Position numbers and translations under genes: made by a program. A stretch of DNA of 27,087 nucleotides from Pelargonium cotyledonis (lineage: Eukaryota; Streptophyta; Magnoliopsida; Geraniales; Geraniaceae): the NCBI GenBank assembly GCA_036897625.1, contig JAYMTA010000546.1, positions 1 to 27,087 of the forward strand, read 5' to 3'. Positions within the stretch are counted from its first letter, which is position 1, and each line of letters starts with the position of its first letter. The notes under the pieces are model-generated. The model did no database searches and was not told the origin of the DNA. It saw only the letters and a list, made by a program, of their open reading frames with translations. Positions 1 through 10,100 of this stretch are shown one piece after another.

Positions 1-440
1 TTAATTGTATTAAAATATTTTTAAATGCCACGTCAGCGCCACATGTGAAAATAAAAATAAAAAATATAAATTATAATGCCACGTTGCCACGTTGCGCTGA
101 CGTGACATTTAAAAAAATATATAATTTTAAATTTTAATTGAAAATGACACATGTCGCTTATTGGTTGGTTCAAAAGTTAATTTTGGACAAATCATTAAGT
201 GACACGTGTCATTTTAATTTTTAATCATTATAAAAAAATTAAATGTCACGTCAGCGCCACGTGTGAAAATAAATTAAAATAATATAAATTAAAATGCCAC
301 GTGGTGCCGCGTCACCCAAACTAACGGTTCCGTTAGCTCAAACTAACGGTAGGACTTGTACGACCAATTTTTCTTTATGTGAGACCTGGCCGGTGACTTT
401 TCAATAGGTGAGGGACCTCTAGAGTATTAAACCCAATCAA
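1..440. repeat. Repetitive fold-back sequence, transposon-like
   Basis: Non-coding sequence built from repeated modules. A segment with the core GCCACGTCAGCGCCAC at about 18-84 recurs as a diverged direct copy at about 234-303. Positions 88-110 are the reverse complement of 241-263 with one mismatch. The inner stretches near 124-160 and 195-230 also pair, so 88-263 can fold into one long hairpin with a loop around 161-195. Past 320 there is a near-palindrome, CTAACGGTTCCGTTAG. This looks like a non-autonomous, MITE-like element or part of one; the family is not identified. It probably lies in an intron of the hydrolase gene whose last exons start at 1450. Confidence 0.6.
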
Positions 441-1449
441 AAATATCCTTATCATGTTTGGTTTCTGGCTTGAACTTGTTGACATGAAAGCCTGATCTGC
501 TTTATTGCTTTCAATCCAAAGTTTGCTGGAAATCTATGTATACTTATTGCTGATTGTACTCTTGAATATACTATAGAATTCTCTATCTTGGCGTTACAGA
601 TATTTGACTTTAAGTTTTAATTTATGGTGAGCACTCATTAGTGATGATAATTTTTAGTTAAACAATGCAAGTCAATGAAAACAGAAATTTCTTTTTGACT
701 ATTTCAAATAATGTTTTAAGTGTTCATAAAGTTCTCAATACTGATGAAAGAAAATAAATGCATCATGCTTAAATTTTTGTTTGAACATTTACTTCCATAT
801 AATATAACCTTCAAATCTTGGATAATTATAGTTTATATAAATTTATGTACTGCATCATCTTCATTGTACACATCTATATTGGTACTATGGAGATTTTTTT
901 ACAACTTGAATGCAATGCATTAAAATTCTTGATAAACTTGGAGAATTGTTAGAGTTGTTTGATTGATCTTCTTATAAAGTCATGTCCCCGGAGGAATAAC
1001 TGTTTACATGAATGCAAATTGCTCGTTGTTCAAGCAGTTCTCTCTCTTTCTCCCTCTCTCACGTGCCAGTTTGGTGAACACTTAAGTTATTGTGCTCAGT
1101 GTTTGCATGTGTTCATATGTGTCTCTTTCTCCTTGGATGGTATGGCGAATAAAAATTGTTTGTGGTCTCTTGCTATGCTATTGGAGGATGACTTTTACAG
1201 AAGAGATTTGTGTAAAGGTGTGGACAAAACAAGTGAGAAAGAGTTATATATGAAGTTCAGTATTAGGGAGCTTCAATCCTTGATAGGTTATTTGCTTTCA
1301 ACTTTCAAGCCCTTCTTCAGTGTTTGTTTGTTAAGAATGATTTCTTGTAATATTTCATCCTTTATAGTCAAGACTATTTTTTTCTATTTTAATATAAGAT
1401 GTTTATTTTTTCACTTACCTTTGTGTATATATTATTATTGTACTGGCAG
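441..1449 (+). other. Probable intron sequence upstream of hydrolase exons
   Basis: AT-rich sequence with no recognisable protein similarity. Open frames at 720-923 and 959-1501 are short and low in complexity; only the last 47 bases of the second (from 1450) are true coding sequence. The hydrolase exon expected before 1450, carrying the oxyanion HGYG-type motif, was looked for in 1-1449 and not seen. It presumably lies outside the window, making this part of a long intron. The segment ends with a TTTTTTC-type pyrimidine tract and the acceptor TGGCAG at 1449. Confidence 0.5.
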
Positions 1450-1631
1450 TTGGGGAGGATCAAGCAGGCCAGACTTTACATGCAAGAGCACTGAAGGTTA
1501 GTTGTTCCTACATTACTCATTATCACCAGACGTTGAATTTTGATTTTGTCAAACATAGTGTCTATTACTCTATTTCACTAAGTTATATCTAAGCCAGGAG
1601 TTTTACTTTATCAATATTTATCCATCTCTCT

Positions 1632-1685
<54 letters not shown>

Positions 1686-3883
1686 AGATATCAACCCAAA
1701 AGAAGGTCAGAGTTATGATACATTCTATATTGATTGTGTTGTAATTGATGATCCAGAAACTGAGGCATGGTTCATAGATTCCTTTGAGGAATGGCGAAAT
1801 GCCAAAGACCTGGACAACTTTATTTTACTTGGGCATTCCTTTGGCGGCTATGTTGCAGCTAAATATGCACTCAAGGTTATTGCTCTTTGAACTCTTGAAT
1901 ATCTGTGGCAAAATCATTTTCTATTTCTGATAACAACTGTTATTTGTCATAGCATCCAGAGCATGTTCAACACTTGATATTAGTGGGATCTGCGGGATTT
2001 TCATCAGAATCTGATGAGAAGTCTGAATCGCTCACTAACTTTAGAAGAACATGGAAAGGAGCAATTGTGAATCATTTATGGGAGTCTAATTTTACTCCTA
2101 TGAAGATTATCAGGTGCAAACATTCTCCATCACCATATTTATCTCTCCATTTCATAGGTTTTAACTTTATATTATTCATCCTTGTTCTTTAATTCACCTA
2201 TGTCATTTTCTGTTATCATACCAACTATGCTAAAGCTTTCTTGTATAACTGGCACTTTGTGCAGGGGTTTAGGCCCTTGGGGTCCAGAACTGGTTAGTCG
2301 GTACACAAATTCTAGGTTTGGTAAATATTCATCCGGGGGCGTATTGACTGAAGAGGAGTCCACATTGTTAACAGGTAGTAAGGACTTAAGATTAACTCTA
2401 AAGGTGGGCATTTATTTTATGGATCAGACAGTTCTAAGTTTATTATATAATTTTTTATTTATTGAAGAGTATATGTACCACACTGTAGCAGCCAAAGCCA
2501 GTGGAGAGCTGTGCTTGAAATATATTTTTTCCCTTGGAGCATTTGCTCGGATGCCTCTTCTACACGGGTTTGATAATCCTTTTTTTATTGAATAGAAAAG
2601 TTATGTGATAAAAATGCCCTTTTCTGTTGTCTGACATGTAGGAATATTGTAGATTTTCCAATTTTATTTAGTTGATAATTATTCTTCAGGGTTAAACTCG
2701 TCATTGATCCTCCAATTATACACAAGTTTACGTTTGATCCTCCAATTCTTTATAAAATTGCTATTGATCCTTCAACTATTCTATCTCAACACTTAGTGTC
2801 CCAAAATATAGTTTTCTAAAGTCTAAGTTCAATTTAGTCTCATATTTTGCGTATTCTAAAGTCTAAGTTCAATTTAGTCTCATATTTTGCGTATGTGCTC
2901 AATTAATTGAGGTTAAGGCGTGTGCAAAAGTTGGGATAAAACGGAAGTTAAATAAAGATATTCTTTATCAACGATGATGAGATTGTGTAGTATAAGGATT
3001 AATGATGATTTTAAAAATAATTGGACGATTAAACATGATATCCGAGTATAATTGGATGATCTAGATCTTAACAATACATGTCAGCTTTTGTGTTTCAAGT
3101 GAAAATGAGTCTGACTTGATTTATTGTAGTAGGAAGGCTGTGGGTGATACCGCTTTGCTAAACCCTCCACCTGAAACGCTTATAAAAAGAAAGGATAATT
3201 GTAAAATATTTCTGGTTCCGATTAATGTATATGCAAGGATTTCTTGAGATCTCGGAAACGTAAATTGGAACTGTTTAGAACTGGAATACACAGAAGCTGA
3301 TATTTGTGTGAAACATTGTAAGAATTACTAGTAAGATGTCCACTGAAAAATTTGGTCTGAACTCCAAAGCAGTTAATGAAACATTATTTGAGGGAAAGGA
3401 AATGACACTCAAGCCTGCTGGTATATAGAAATTCTCCAGTTAAGTGGGGCAGATAGAGTGATAGATACTCAAATATGTTTTTGCTCATCACTAGTGATAT
3501 ATTGTTGAGAGAAGATGTTTACAGACAACATTTTGGATTTGTTTCTCTGCATGCAGAGCATCTGAATGGAAAGTTCCAACTACCTTTATTTATGGGGTCC
3601 ATGATTGGATGAATTTTCAAGGAGCTCAGGAAGCTCGTGAGAAAATGAAGTTTCCATGTGAAATAATAAGAGTTCCACAGGTCTGCTCCTCTCTGAAATT
3701 TGAAAGATGCGCACTCAGTTCAGTGTAGTAATTTGTTTTCTTTTTATGAGATTGCAGGGTGGGCATTTCATGTTTATGGAAAACCCAGCTGGTTTCCAAG
3801 CAGCATTGCTGTATGCATGTCGGGAGTTCCTTTCTCCAGCTCCTGATAGGGAACCCTTTCCCGAAGGTTTGATTGCCGCCTAG
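1450..3883 (+). CDS. Alpha/beta hydrolase, CGI-58/ABHD5-like lysophosphatidic acid acyltransferase (5' partial)
   Basis: Seven GT-AG exons join in frame: 1450-1496, 1757-1875, 1953-2113, 2265-2374, 2468-2567, 3557-3680 and 3758-3883 (stop TAG), giving the C-terminal 261 residues. Upstream exons are missing because the window begins inside the gene. The product matches At4g24160 of Arabidopsis, a soluble acyl-CoA-dependent lysophosphatidic acid acyltransferase with phospholipase and lipase activity, related to animal CGI-58/ABHD5. Visible motifs are the strand end WGGSSRPDF, the nucleophile elbow GHSFGG (GXSXG), the cap segment RGLGPWGPELVSRY, and near the end the catalytic-His region GGHFMFMENP. 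In the Arabidopsis protein this last region gives an HX4D acyltransferase motif; here the sixth residue is Glu (GAA, 3779-3781). All splice junctions are canonical, so the gene looks functional. The 989-base intron before exon 3557 holds a MITE-like insertion. Assignment is confident; enzymatic activity is inferred. Confidence 0.9.
1625..1685. repeat. Compound (CT)n-(AC)n microsatellite
   Basis: An interrupted CT run passes directly into an AC run of about 11 units, inside the intron between the first two visible exons of the hydrolase gene. It is likely to be length-polymorphic. Confidence 0.95.
2691..3067. mobile_element. MITE-like element with long terminal inverted repeats
   Basis: The left arm (about 2706-2772) contains GATCCTCCAATTATAC, a second CCTCCAATT, and ends in GATCCTT. 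The right arm (about 2994-3061), read as reverse complement, contains GATCATCCAATTATAC, a CGTCCAATT and ends in AATCCTT in the same order and spacing. GTTAA also appears at both outer edges. This is a roughly 67-base imperfect inverted repeat enclosing about 220 bases without coding capacity, which fits a non-autonomous DNA transposon. Its outer limits and target-site duplication are not certain. It sits in the hydrolase intron 2568-3556. Confidence 0.6.
2814..2893. repeat. Two exact 40-bp tandem copies
   Basis: A 40-base unit beginning TTCTAAAGTCTAAG is repeated exactly once, head to tail, inside the MITE-like element. The lack of mismatches suggests recent duplication. Confidence 0.95.
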
Positions 3884-4038
3884 CAGAAGATCATATTCTG
3901 TATCTTCTTAACTGTCTACAAATTGGATCGGAATGGAGTAGAATTAGCATTTCATTTAATATGTTGAAAATTCTTTTCCCATGGGTGTATATTATATGGT
4001 TAGTGACTTGTGTATGTGACATTTATAAGCTGAAGAAA

Positions 4039-4044
4039 AATAAA
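4039..4044 (+). terminator. Putative polyadenylation signal of the hydrolase gene
   Basis: AATAAA lies about 155 bases after the TAG stop at 3881-3883, in an A-rich stretch. It is the best poly(A) signal match in this 3' region. Confidence 0.4.
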
Positions 4045-4249
4045 GATATACCACTATATTCATATTTAAGTTTTTTTATCCCTCTATGTCAATGGGAAGG
4101 ACTGATAAGTTGAACAGTTAAAAACTTAATCTAAATCGGTCATGTCAGAATCTAAAGTAAGATTCCCACATTGGCCTCCTCGTACGAACGCCAGGTAGGC
4201 TTTGAGACATTTTCACATTGGTCTCCATGGAACATCGCTCCTTCCATTA

Positions 4250-5158
4250 TCCCACAAGTTCAACTCCTTTGGTCGCAGTGGTGCCCCGTTCAGCTCCGCC
4301 GGCAAGTGGGCCACTGCTCTCTCTCCTTCCACTTCCTGAGCCCAACGTCTCCGTCCCATGGACTTCTATCAGGTCAAGTGCTTTCTAATTCTCTCATTTT
4401 TGTATGCTTTGGGTTCTTGGTTTGTCAGTTGATAGTTGATTTTGATTGCAGGTGCTGGGAGCTGAGACTCAATTTCTCGGGGATGGCATAAGGAGATGCC
4501 TTGTTTTGCCGCTTGTGAAGCCCTGACGGATGCTGGGTTTTTTAAAGACTACAATCAGCGTTTCGAAGCAGAACAAAAAACCATTCTCGCCCATTTTCCC
4601 TGGGATAAGATTAATTTTCTTCTACACTGATTTATTGAGCTTAATTTTGAATTGGTTACTAACAAACTATATGGAGCACAAGATGTTTGTATTGAGAGTG
4701 AACATCTTGAAGTGTCATTTAGTTCCTGTTTAGTTTCTGAGTAGAAGTGGAACAGAAGAATGAGGTCTCAGCTATTGTGCGAAAGCTGAAATATATATAC
4801 TTATTCTACGTTTTTACTCCCATATTACCTTTCAGCTTATGGAAGATCGAAGTAAAGAAATTTGGCATTATTCTATGTTCTTTTTTTTTTTCAAATTGGT
4901 TTGAGACAAGTGTGATGTTGACGACACTTTAGATTCCTGGTGCTTTGTATGTGTTGCAAGATGCAGGAGAGACTGGGCTGGTTCTTTATATTGGAGAGGG
5001 CTTGCTCTTCTCAGAGAGAAGATTCCTAAGTCATTCCAACGAGATGTTTTGTCAATGGCACTCGCTTATGTCGACATGTCAAGGGATGCAATGACACTAA
5101 TATCAGTTGTTCTCAAGAGGGCTCTGAAGCTCTTGCAGGCAGAAGCAGTCTCTAACTT
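4250..5158 (+). pseudogene. Decayed fragment of an ARC6 chloroplast-division gene
   Basis: Three blocks resemble the N-terminal third of ARC6, the inner-envelope plastid-division protein that anchors FtsZ. Block 1 (to 4372) ends with a frame reading PMDFYQ after a one-base loss. Block 2 (4452-4609) reads VLGAETQFLGDGIRR, then after a deletion CEALTDAG, KDYNQ and FPWDK. Block 3 (4933 to about 5158) reads IPGALYVLQDAGETGLVLYI, then in another frame PKSF, LSMALAYVDMSRDAM and ALKLLQ. Block 1 is separated from block 2 by a GT-AG intron (4373-4451). The second junction keeps an AG acceptor, but its donor reads AT instead of GT. Frameshifts, deletions and the absence of everything downstream (J-like region remainder, transmembrane segment and C-terminal domain) mark it as a pseudogene. 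Retained introns indicate DNA-level duplication or capture, not retrocopying. ARC6 residues were compared from memory; the upstream limit is uncertain. Confidence 0.75.
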
Positions 5159-5159
5159 A

Positions 5160-7190
5160 TTTAGTCTTCCTGTGTTACTAACTTATCCTTGTTTCTTTAT
5201 TGGTTTTTATCATCTGTTAATAATTCTGGCAGTGAATCACATGACTAGCTATGTATAAGTCATCGTTCGTATTCATGTTGAGCTAACCATCATTAATATC
5301 CATCGTTTTCACTGATTTCTTCCATGGTTTCACTACTTTTGCATTGATTTTAGTCTTTCGAATCATGTTTGTTTCATTTGTGAAACTCCATGGTTTTTGT
5401 GTTTTCTTGCCACTTTTACACTTGGAGTAACACTGAGCTAAGACATGCAAATAATTGAAGGAAGAAAGGTGAAACAAGAAATCTTGTTGCAACGAGCACT
5501 AATGTGTCACAATAAGAAGGTCAAAGGTTGGTTAAAGAAGAAGCATGACATGAAGTTCATTGTAATTTTTATTTTTATCATTTTTAATGATTGGACTATA
5601 AACAATTATGCTTTCGTCTCTTTTAGTGAATACAATCATTTTAGGGTTTTTCTAGGATTTTAGAGAAATAGAGAAAGTAGATGGAGGTTGAAGAACCAAA
5701 CTTGGAGAAGAAGATTTGAGGTTGGAAATGCCATATCTCCTCCATTGAAGCAATATTTCATCTTGTATCACTTCTAACTCGTTACTTATATGCTATATTG
5801 CTAATATTTGCTTTGTAAATGACTTTGGAATGATGAATACGAGTAGTTTTACTAGCTTCCTAGTTCTATCTTCATCTATGTTTTTAGTTGAATCTCTTTA
5901 GTATGCATTGTGAACTGTAAAATTGAGGATTGATGGTTGATTGTTGAATTATTTGTTCAAGAGTATTGTGCCCTTGAAATTTCTCTTATGATTATTGTCT
6001 TGAAGTGTTGAGTTGCGATTTCATTTCTCGGCATTAGTGGCTTTGTAAGTTCTTGAGAATGAGACACAAAACCACAAATTGAAATTCTGAGGTGGTTAGG
6101 ATCTAGAGGAAATGGACTCTAGCGCTTCCCAAGGTTGAATACTCTAATAGTATTGATAGTTTTCGAGCATCTCGGGTCGTAGTGACTTAATCCCGGAAGA
6201 AGTTCGAGCTACCAGTGTGGTCTTCATGTGACAAGTCGGACTGTGTCACCTTGAGTAAATTAGCAAATAACCCATCGAACTTGATTCCACAATCATTTGA
6301 CACTCAATCTAGATGATCAATTCATACATCTTTAATTCTCTACTTTTACCTTTACATTTGCTCTACTCATTAGTTGCGAATATCTATCTTTTATTTTACT
6401 TGTTCAAATCCACACACAACAATTTATTTCTTTACTGCTTTTATATCAATTCCATAAAATTGTTGAGTTCAGTTTACACTTCCTTAGAATCTAGCAATAT
6501 AGTATATGGTCGAACCACCCCGAACTCCTCAAGAGCTTTGGCGCTCTCGGTATACTTGCGGAGCGTGCGTCGATTGGTAAGATTCATCAGTGATTATCCT
6601 AGTTCTATATATGATAGCATACCCGTGTTAAGTATTAGTTGATCACTTGTTTGTAGGTCTCTGTCTGAACTTGTCTCAAGTTCCCAACAAAAGAACTTCC
6701 CATGTTCAGAAATGGGATTAAAATGTTGAGATTGGTTGGATTTGGCATGCTGAGTACACATGATAATGAAAACTTATCTTGCAGAATGTAGGACGAAGAG
6801 ACCTTGAAACGTATAACCCGACAATGTGTAGGGGTCCTGGTGATGAGCACCGGAGAAGAAGGGAAAAAGTTAACACGAAAACGTGTTTCATTCATGCTTC
6901 ACACAAGTACTGTCCCAAAAGAGGACATGTCATGTAAAGCCTTAGCCTATTAGATATATTGGTAAAGGGATGGCTCAAATGCTCCTGTTTTGAGACCAAA
7001 AGGATAGCAAAATTGTTTACATTTCAACCAGAAAAATACAAGCTTCCTGACATTTTTGGGTTAGCAGTTGGTACCAAAATAAGTTTGTGCCGGGAAAAAT
7101 TTACAGACAGAGATAAAACTCAATTAACTAACAAAACATTTTGAGTCACCAATCAAAACTGTACCTACTACTACCCCTGAAGAGTGGTGA
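5160..7190. other. Gene-free stretch, probably degraded transposon sequence
   Basis: No open frame here resembles a known protein; frames at 5283-5663, 6313-6642, 6635-6895 and 6959-7144 are short and of biased composition. The stretch from about 5640 to 6640 has long T-rich tracts followed by a more GC-balanced block with CTCGGGTCGTAG and GAGCTTTGGCGCTCTCGG. That style is common in the LTR or leader region of plant LTR retrotransposons, but no TG...CA termini, primer-binding site or paired LTR could be established. It separates the ARC6 remnant from the 3' end of the kinesin gene. Confidence 0.3.
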
Positions 7191-7197
7191 GGTGAGG

Positions 7198-10100
7198 TTA
7201 GTTTCTCCAGCTGTAGGATCTCTTTTCCAGAGGCGGCGCAGCTGAAAAACTAAGACCGAACATCTCCTTGGGGAGGTGGCGACTTGGCTCCATTAATTGC
7301 ACCAACTTTGCTGCTAGAGCAGCACTCTCTTCAATGTGCTTCATTTCTCTTGTGTCCGTCCATACTTTATTCGCCATTTGTAGGCTTCTCTGCTTGGTGT
7401 TCAAGTTTATACCCCACTCTTTGTACAGAGCCTCCCTCTCGTTTCTCTCCAGCTTCTTGTGCACTAGCTTGCTCAACATTTCCCTCTCACGGGTTAGAGC
7501 CTTTATGCTGCACTGCGTATATTTCATTAGTAAGATGACTACAATACAAAACATTAGCTAGTTACAAGCTCGGGCACTTACCTTGAAGCTTTCGTGGGAG
7601 TTAGAGTTAGATTGATCTTACGCTCCAACGAGGTCTTGAGGAAGGACAGCCTTCTGAGCTCTACCTCCATGTATATGGAGTCTGAGGGATCACCATTGAA
7701 GAGGAGGAAGAAATAGGATCTGTGAACCAATGGTACATAGCATTGATCCCATAATTCAATTATCTGACTTCTCTGCCGCTGAAACTCCATTTTCCATTCA
7801 TCTTGAGGTTGCACATTGACTACCACTGCCTCAGCATTTTCATTGATTTCTTTAAATTCATCCTCTTCCTCTTCCACCTCGTCGTTCGCATCTTCGTACT
7901 CTGTTCCTTCCTGAACCCACATCACAAAACATTTCATTTCATGATCTGTACTAAACATTGGCATACATTTGACTAGAGAGAGAGAAAGTTACCAAATTTT
8001 CATCAATTTGACTATCAGACCGATGTTTAGCTATTTCTTTTAGTCCTCTGTAAAAATTGTCGACATCAATAATATCCTCCTCGGATATGTTTGTCTGCTC
8101 TGCTGGCAAGCAAGCACTGAGAAGAGACTTTGAGGAATCAAGACGGGAAAACGTCTCCTTCTTGACACTGGACCTTGGTTTGGATTTTTGCTCTGGTTTT
8201 CTAGAGATCATTTCCACTTCATGTGTAGAAGGAGGTGCATTTGCATCCTTCTCTGCCACTTCAAACCAAGGAGAAGATGAGAGTGGAGTGAGAACCTCTG
8301 AGCAACTTCTGCTTCTAGCCAATTTGGTGCTTGGAGTTTGCTCTAAAATGTTTTGACTGAAAAGACGCGTCATTGTCTTCTTCATCTCCTCAACTTTTTG
8401 CTGCAAAGCTTCACAAGCACATTCTGCATTGTTTGTATGATTACCTTCCTTCTGTGGACATGACATTGAGCCGTTTGTATGATTTAACTCCTCCACATCT
8501 TCCTTCTTTGGGGATGATATTGCTTCCACATCCCTATCTTCTTTCTTCGGGGTTGATATTTCATCTTCGTACGTGTCCTGATTTTCATTTTCCTGCTTCA
8601 AAGTATCACATATGGATTCTACACTCGTAAGAGTTTCTTCTTTCCGCGGGGATGCTATTGTTATTGCATCTTCATCCGTGTCCAGATCTTTATTCTCATG
8701 TTTCAAAGTGTCACAAATGTAGTCATGATTTGACTCACTATCTTCCTTCTGCGGGGAATTCATTTCATCCTCGTTTATGGGCACTTCAATCACAGATTTT
8801 GTTTCTTTTCTATCAGGACTAGGGATTGTTACACGGGTAGTTTCTATTGTTCTATCCATGTTTCTTGGTTCTTCCTCTTCAATGCACTGAACATCTTTGC
8901 AGATATCTTCAGATTTTTCATCATGATGAAGCTCCAGCAGATAGTTGTTATCAGGAATCTCAGGAACCTGCAGGTAGTGGTTACTGGAACTATTGATTCT
9001 GGGTTGGTCAAAATATTTCTTAGATGCTTTGCACATTCTGAAACCTTCAGCATCTACATGGAGAGGATCTATGATTTCTGACGAATCCCCAGATGATGAA
9101 TACTCATCTATTCTTGAAGCCCTGTCATCTCCAACTAAGCGTAGAAGTTCCTCAACCCGCGCTTGAGCAAGATCACGTTCCAAAGTTACTTCTTTTATCT
9201 CCTTCTCCATCTGCACATATGTTTTTGCACAGATAAAAGAAGATAAAGTTAGGTGAATAAAATGCCCTCCAATTGCTTTACCAATGCCTTATCTGACATT
9301 AGCACACCTGAGACTATTTCTTCAATTTTTTATACGTGCATGTTAAAATGTCCTCAGCCTCAAAGGAAAGGTGACAAATTTAAAAGTTGCAATTCAATAT
9401 GTTAATGTGTATGGAACTTAGTAGCTAGAAGAAGCTCCTATCTTCACCTTTTCAATCTGAAGTTCTCCCTCTCTCAATAGTGCAGCAGCATCACCCGGCA
9501 TAGAAGTTGATTCTATACTCCTCAGATGACTCTCAAGTCTAGCCAATTCTTTTTGCAACTGCTTTACTAATGCCTTATCTGACATTACCACATTCACCTG
9601 TGCATTAGTAGAAACCTCCTTGGCACAACTTGCAAACAAGAGGGTGTTCCTTGATTGCTCAACGTGGCTGCGCGCAGGGCTCATTGTGCATATGATGGCT
9701 GTTCTCGCATTACCTTCTAACGAGTTCTGCAATATGCGTGTCAACTTAGAGTCTCTATAAGGTACATGCCCATTTCTTCCCTTGCTGAATATATAAATTC
9801 ACAACAAGCTAGTAGTTAAGTTGAGGCATATTTAGAAATAAAGCTATATCAAAGCCAATCAAATGCCACAAAAGAACCAACCTTAATTTGCGAATTACAG
9901 TCCCAAGTGTTAGCAGGCTGCGATTTATGTGACAACCTTCTTTCAATCTCGTACCAGCTGATAGAGTCTGAGACGCACGCTCACTCCCAGCAAGATCAAT
10001 AAAATTCTGTTCAAAAGAGTTAAGTTAACTTTTGCTCCATCTTCTTCCAATGGGGAATCACCCTAGTCCCCTAGGAGATCCTTGGTAAATATTTTCGTTG

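Noticed and set aside
959-1501. 180-codon plus-strand frame treated as a separate gene
   Set aside because: Only its end, from 1450, is coding, as a hydrolase exon in the same frame; the rest lacks similarity and reads as intron.
7268-7561. Plus-strand open frames over the last kinesin exon
   Set aside because: Antisense to a well-supported coding exon with conserved domain sequence.
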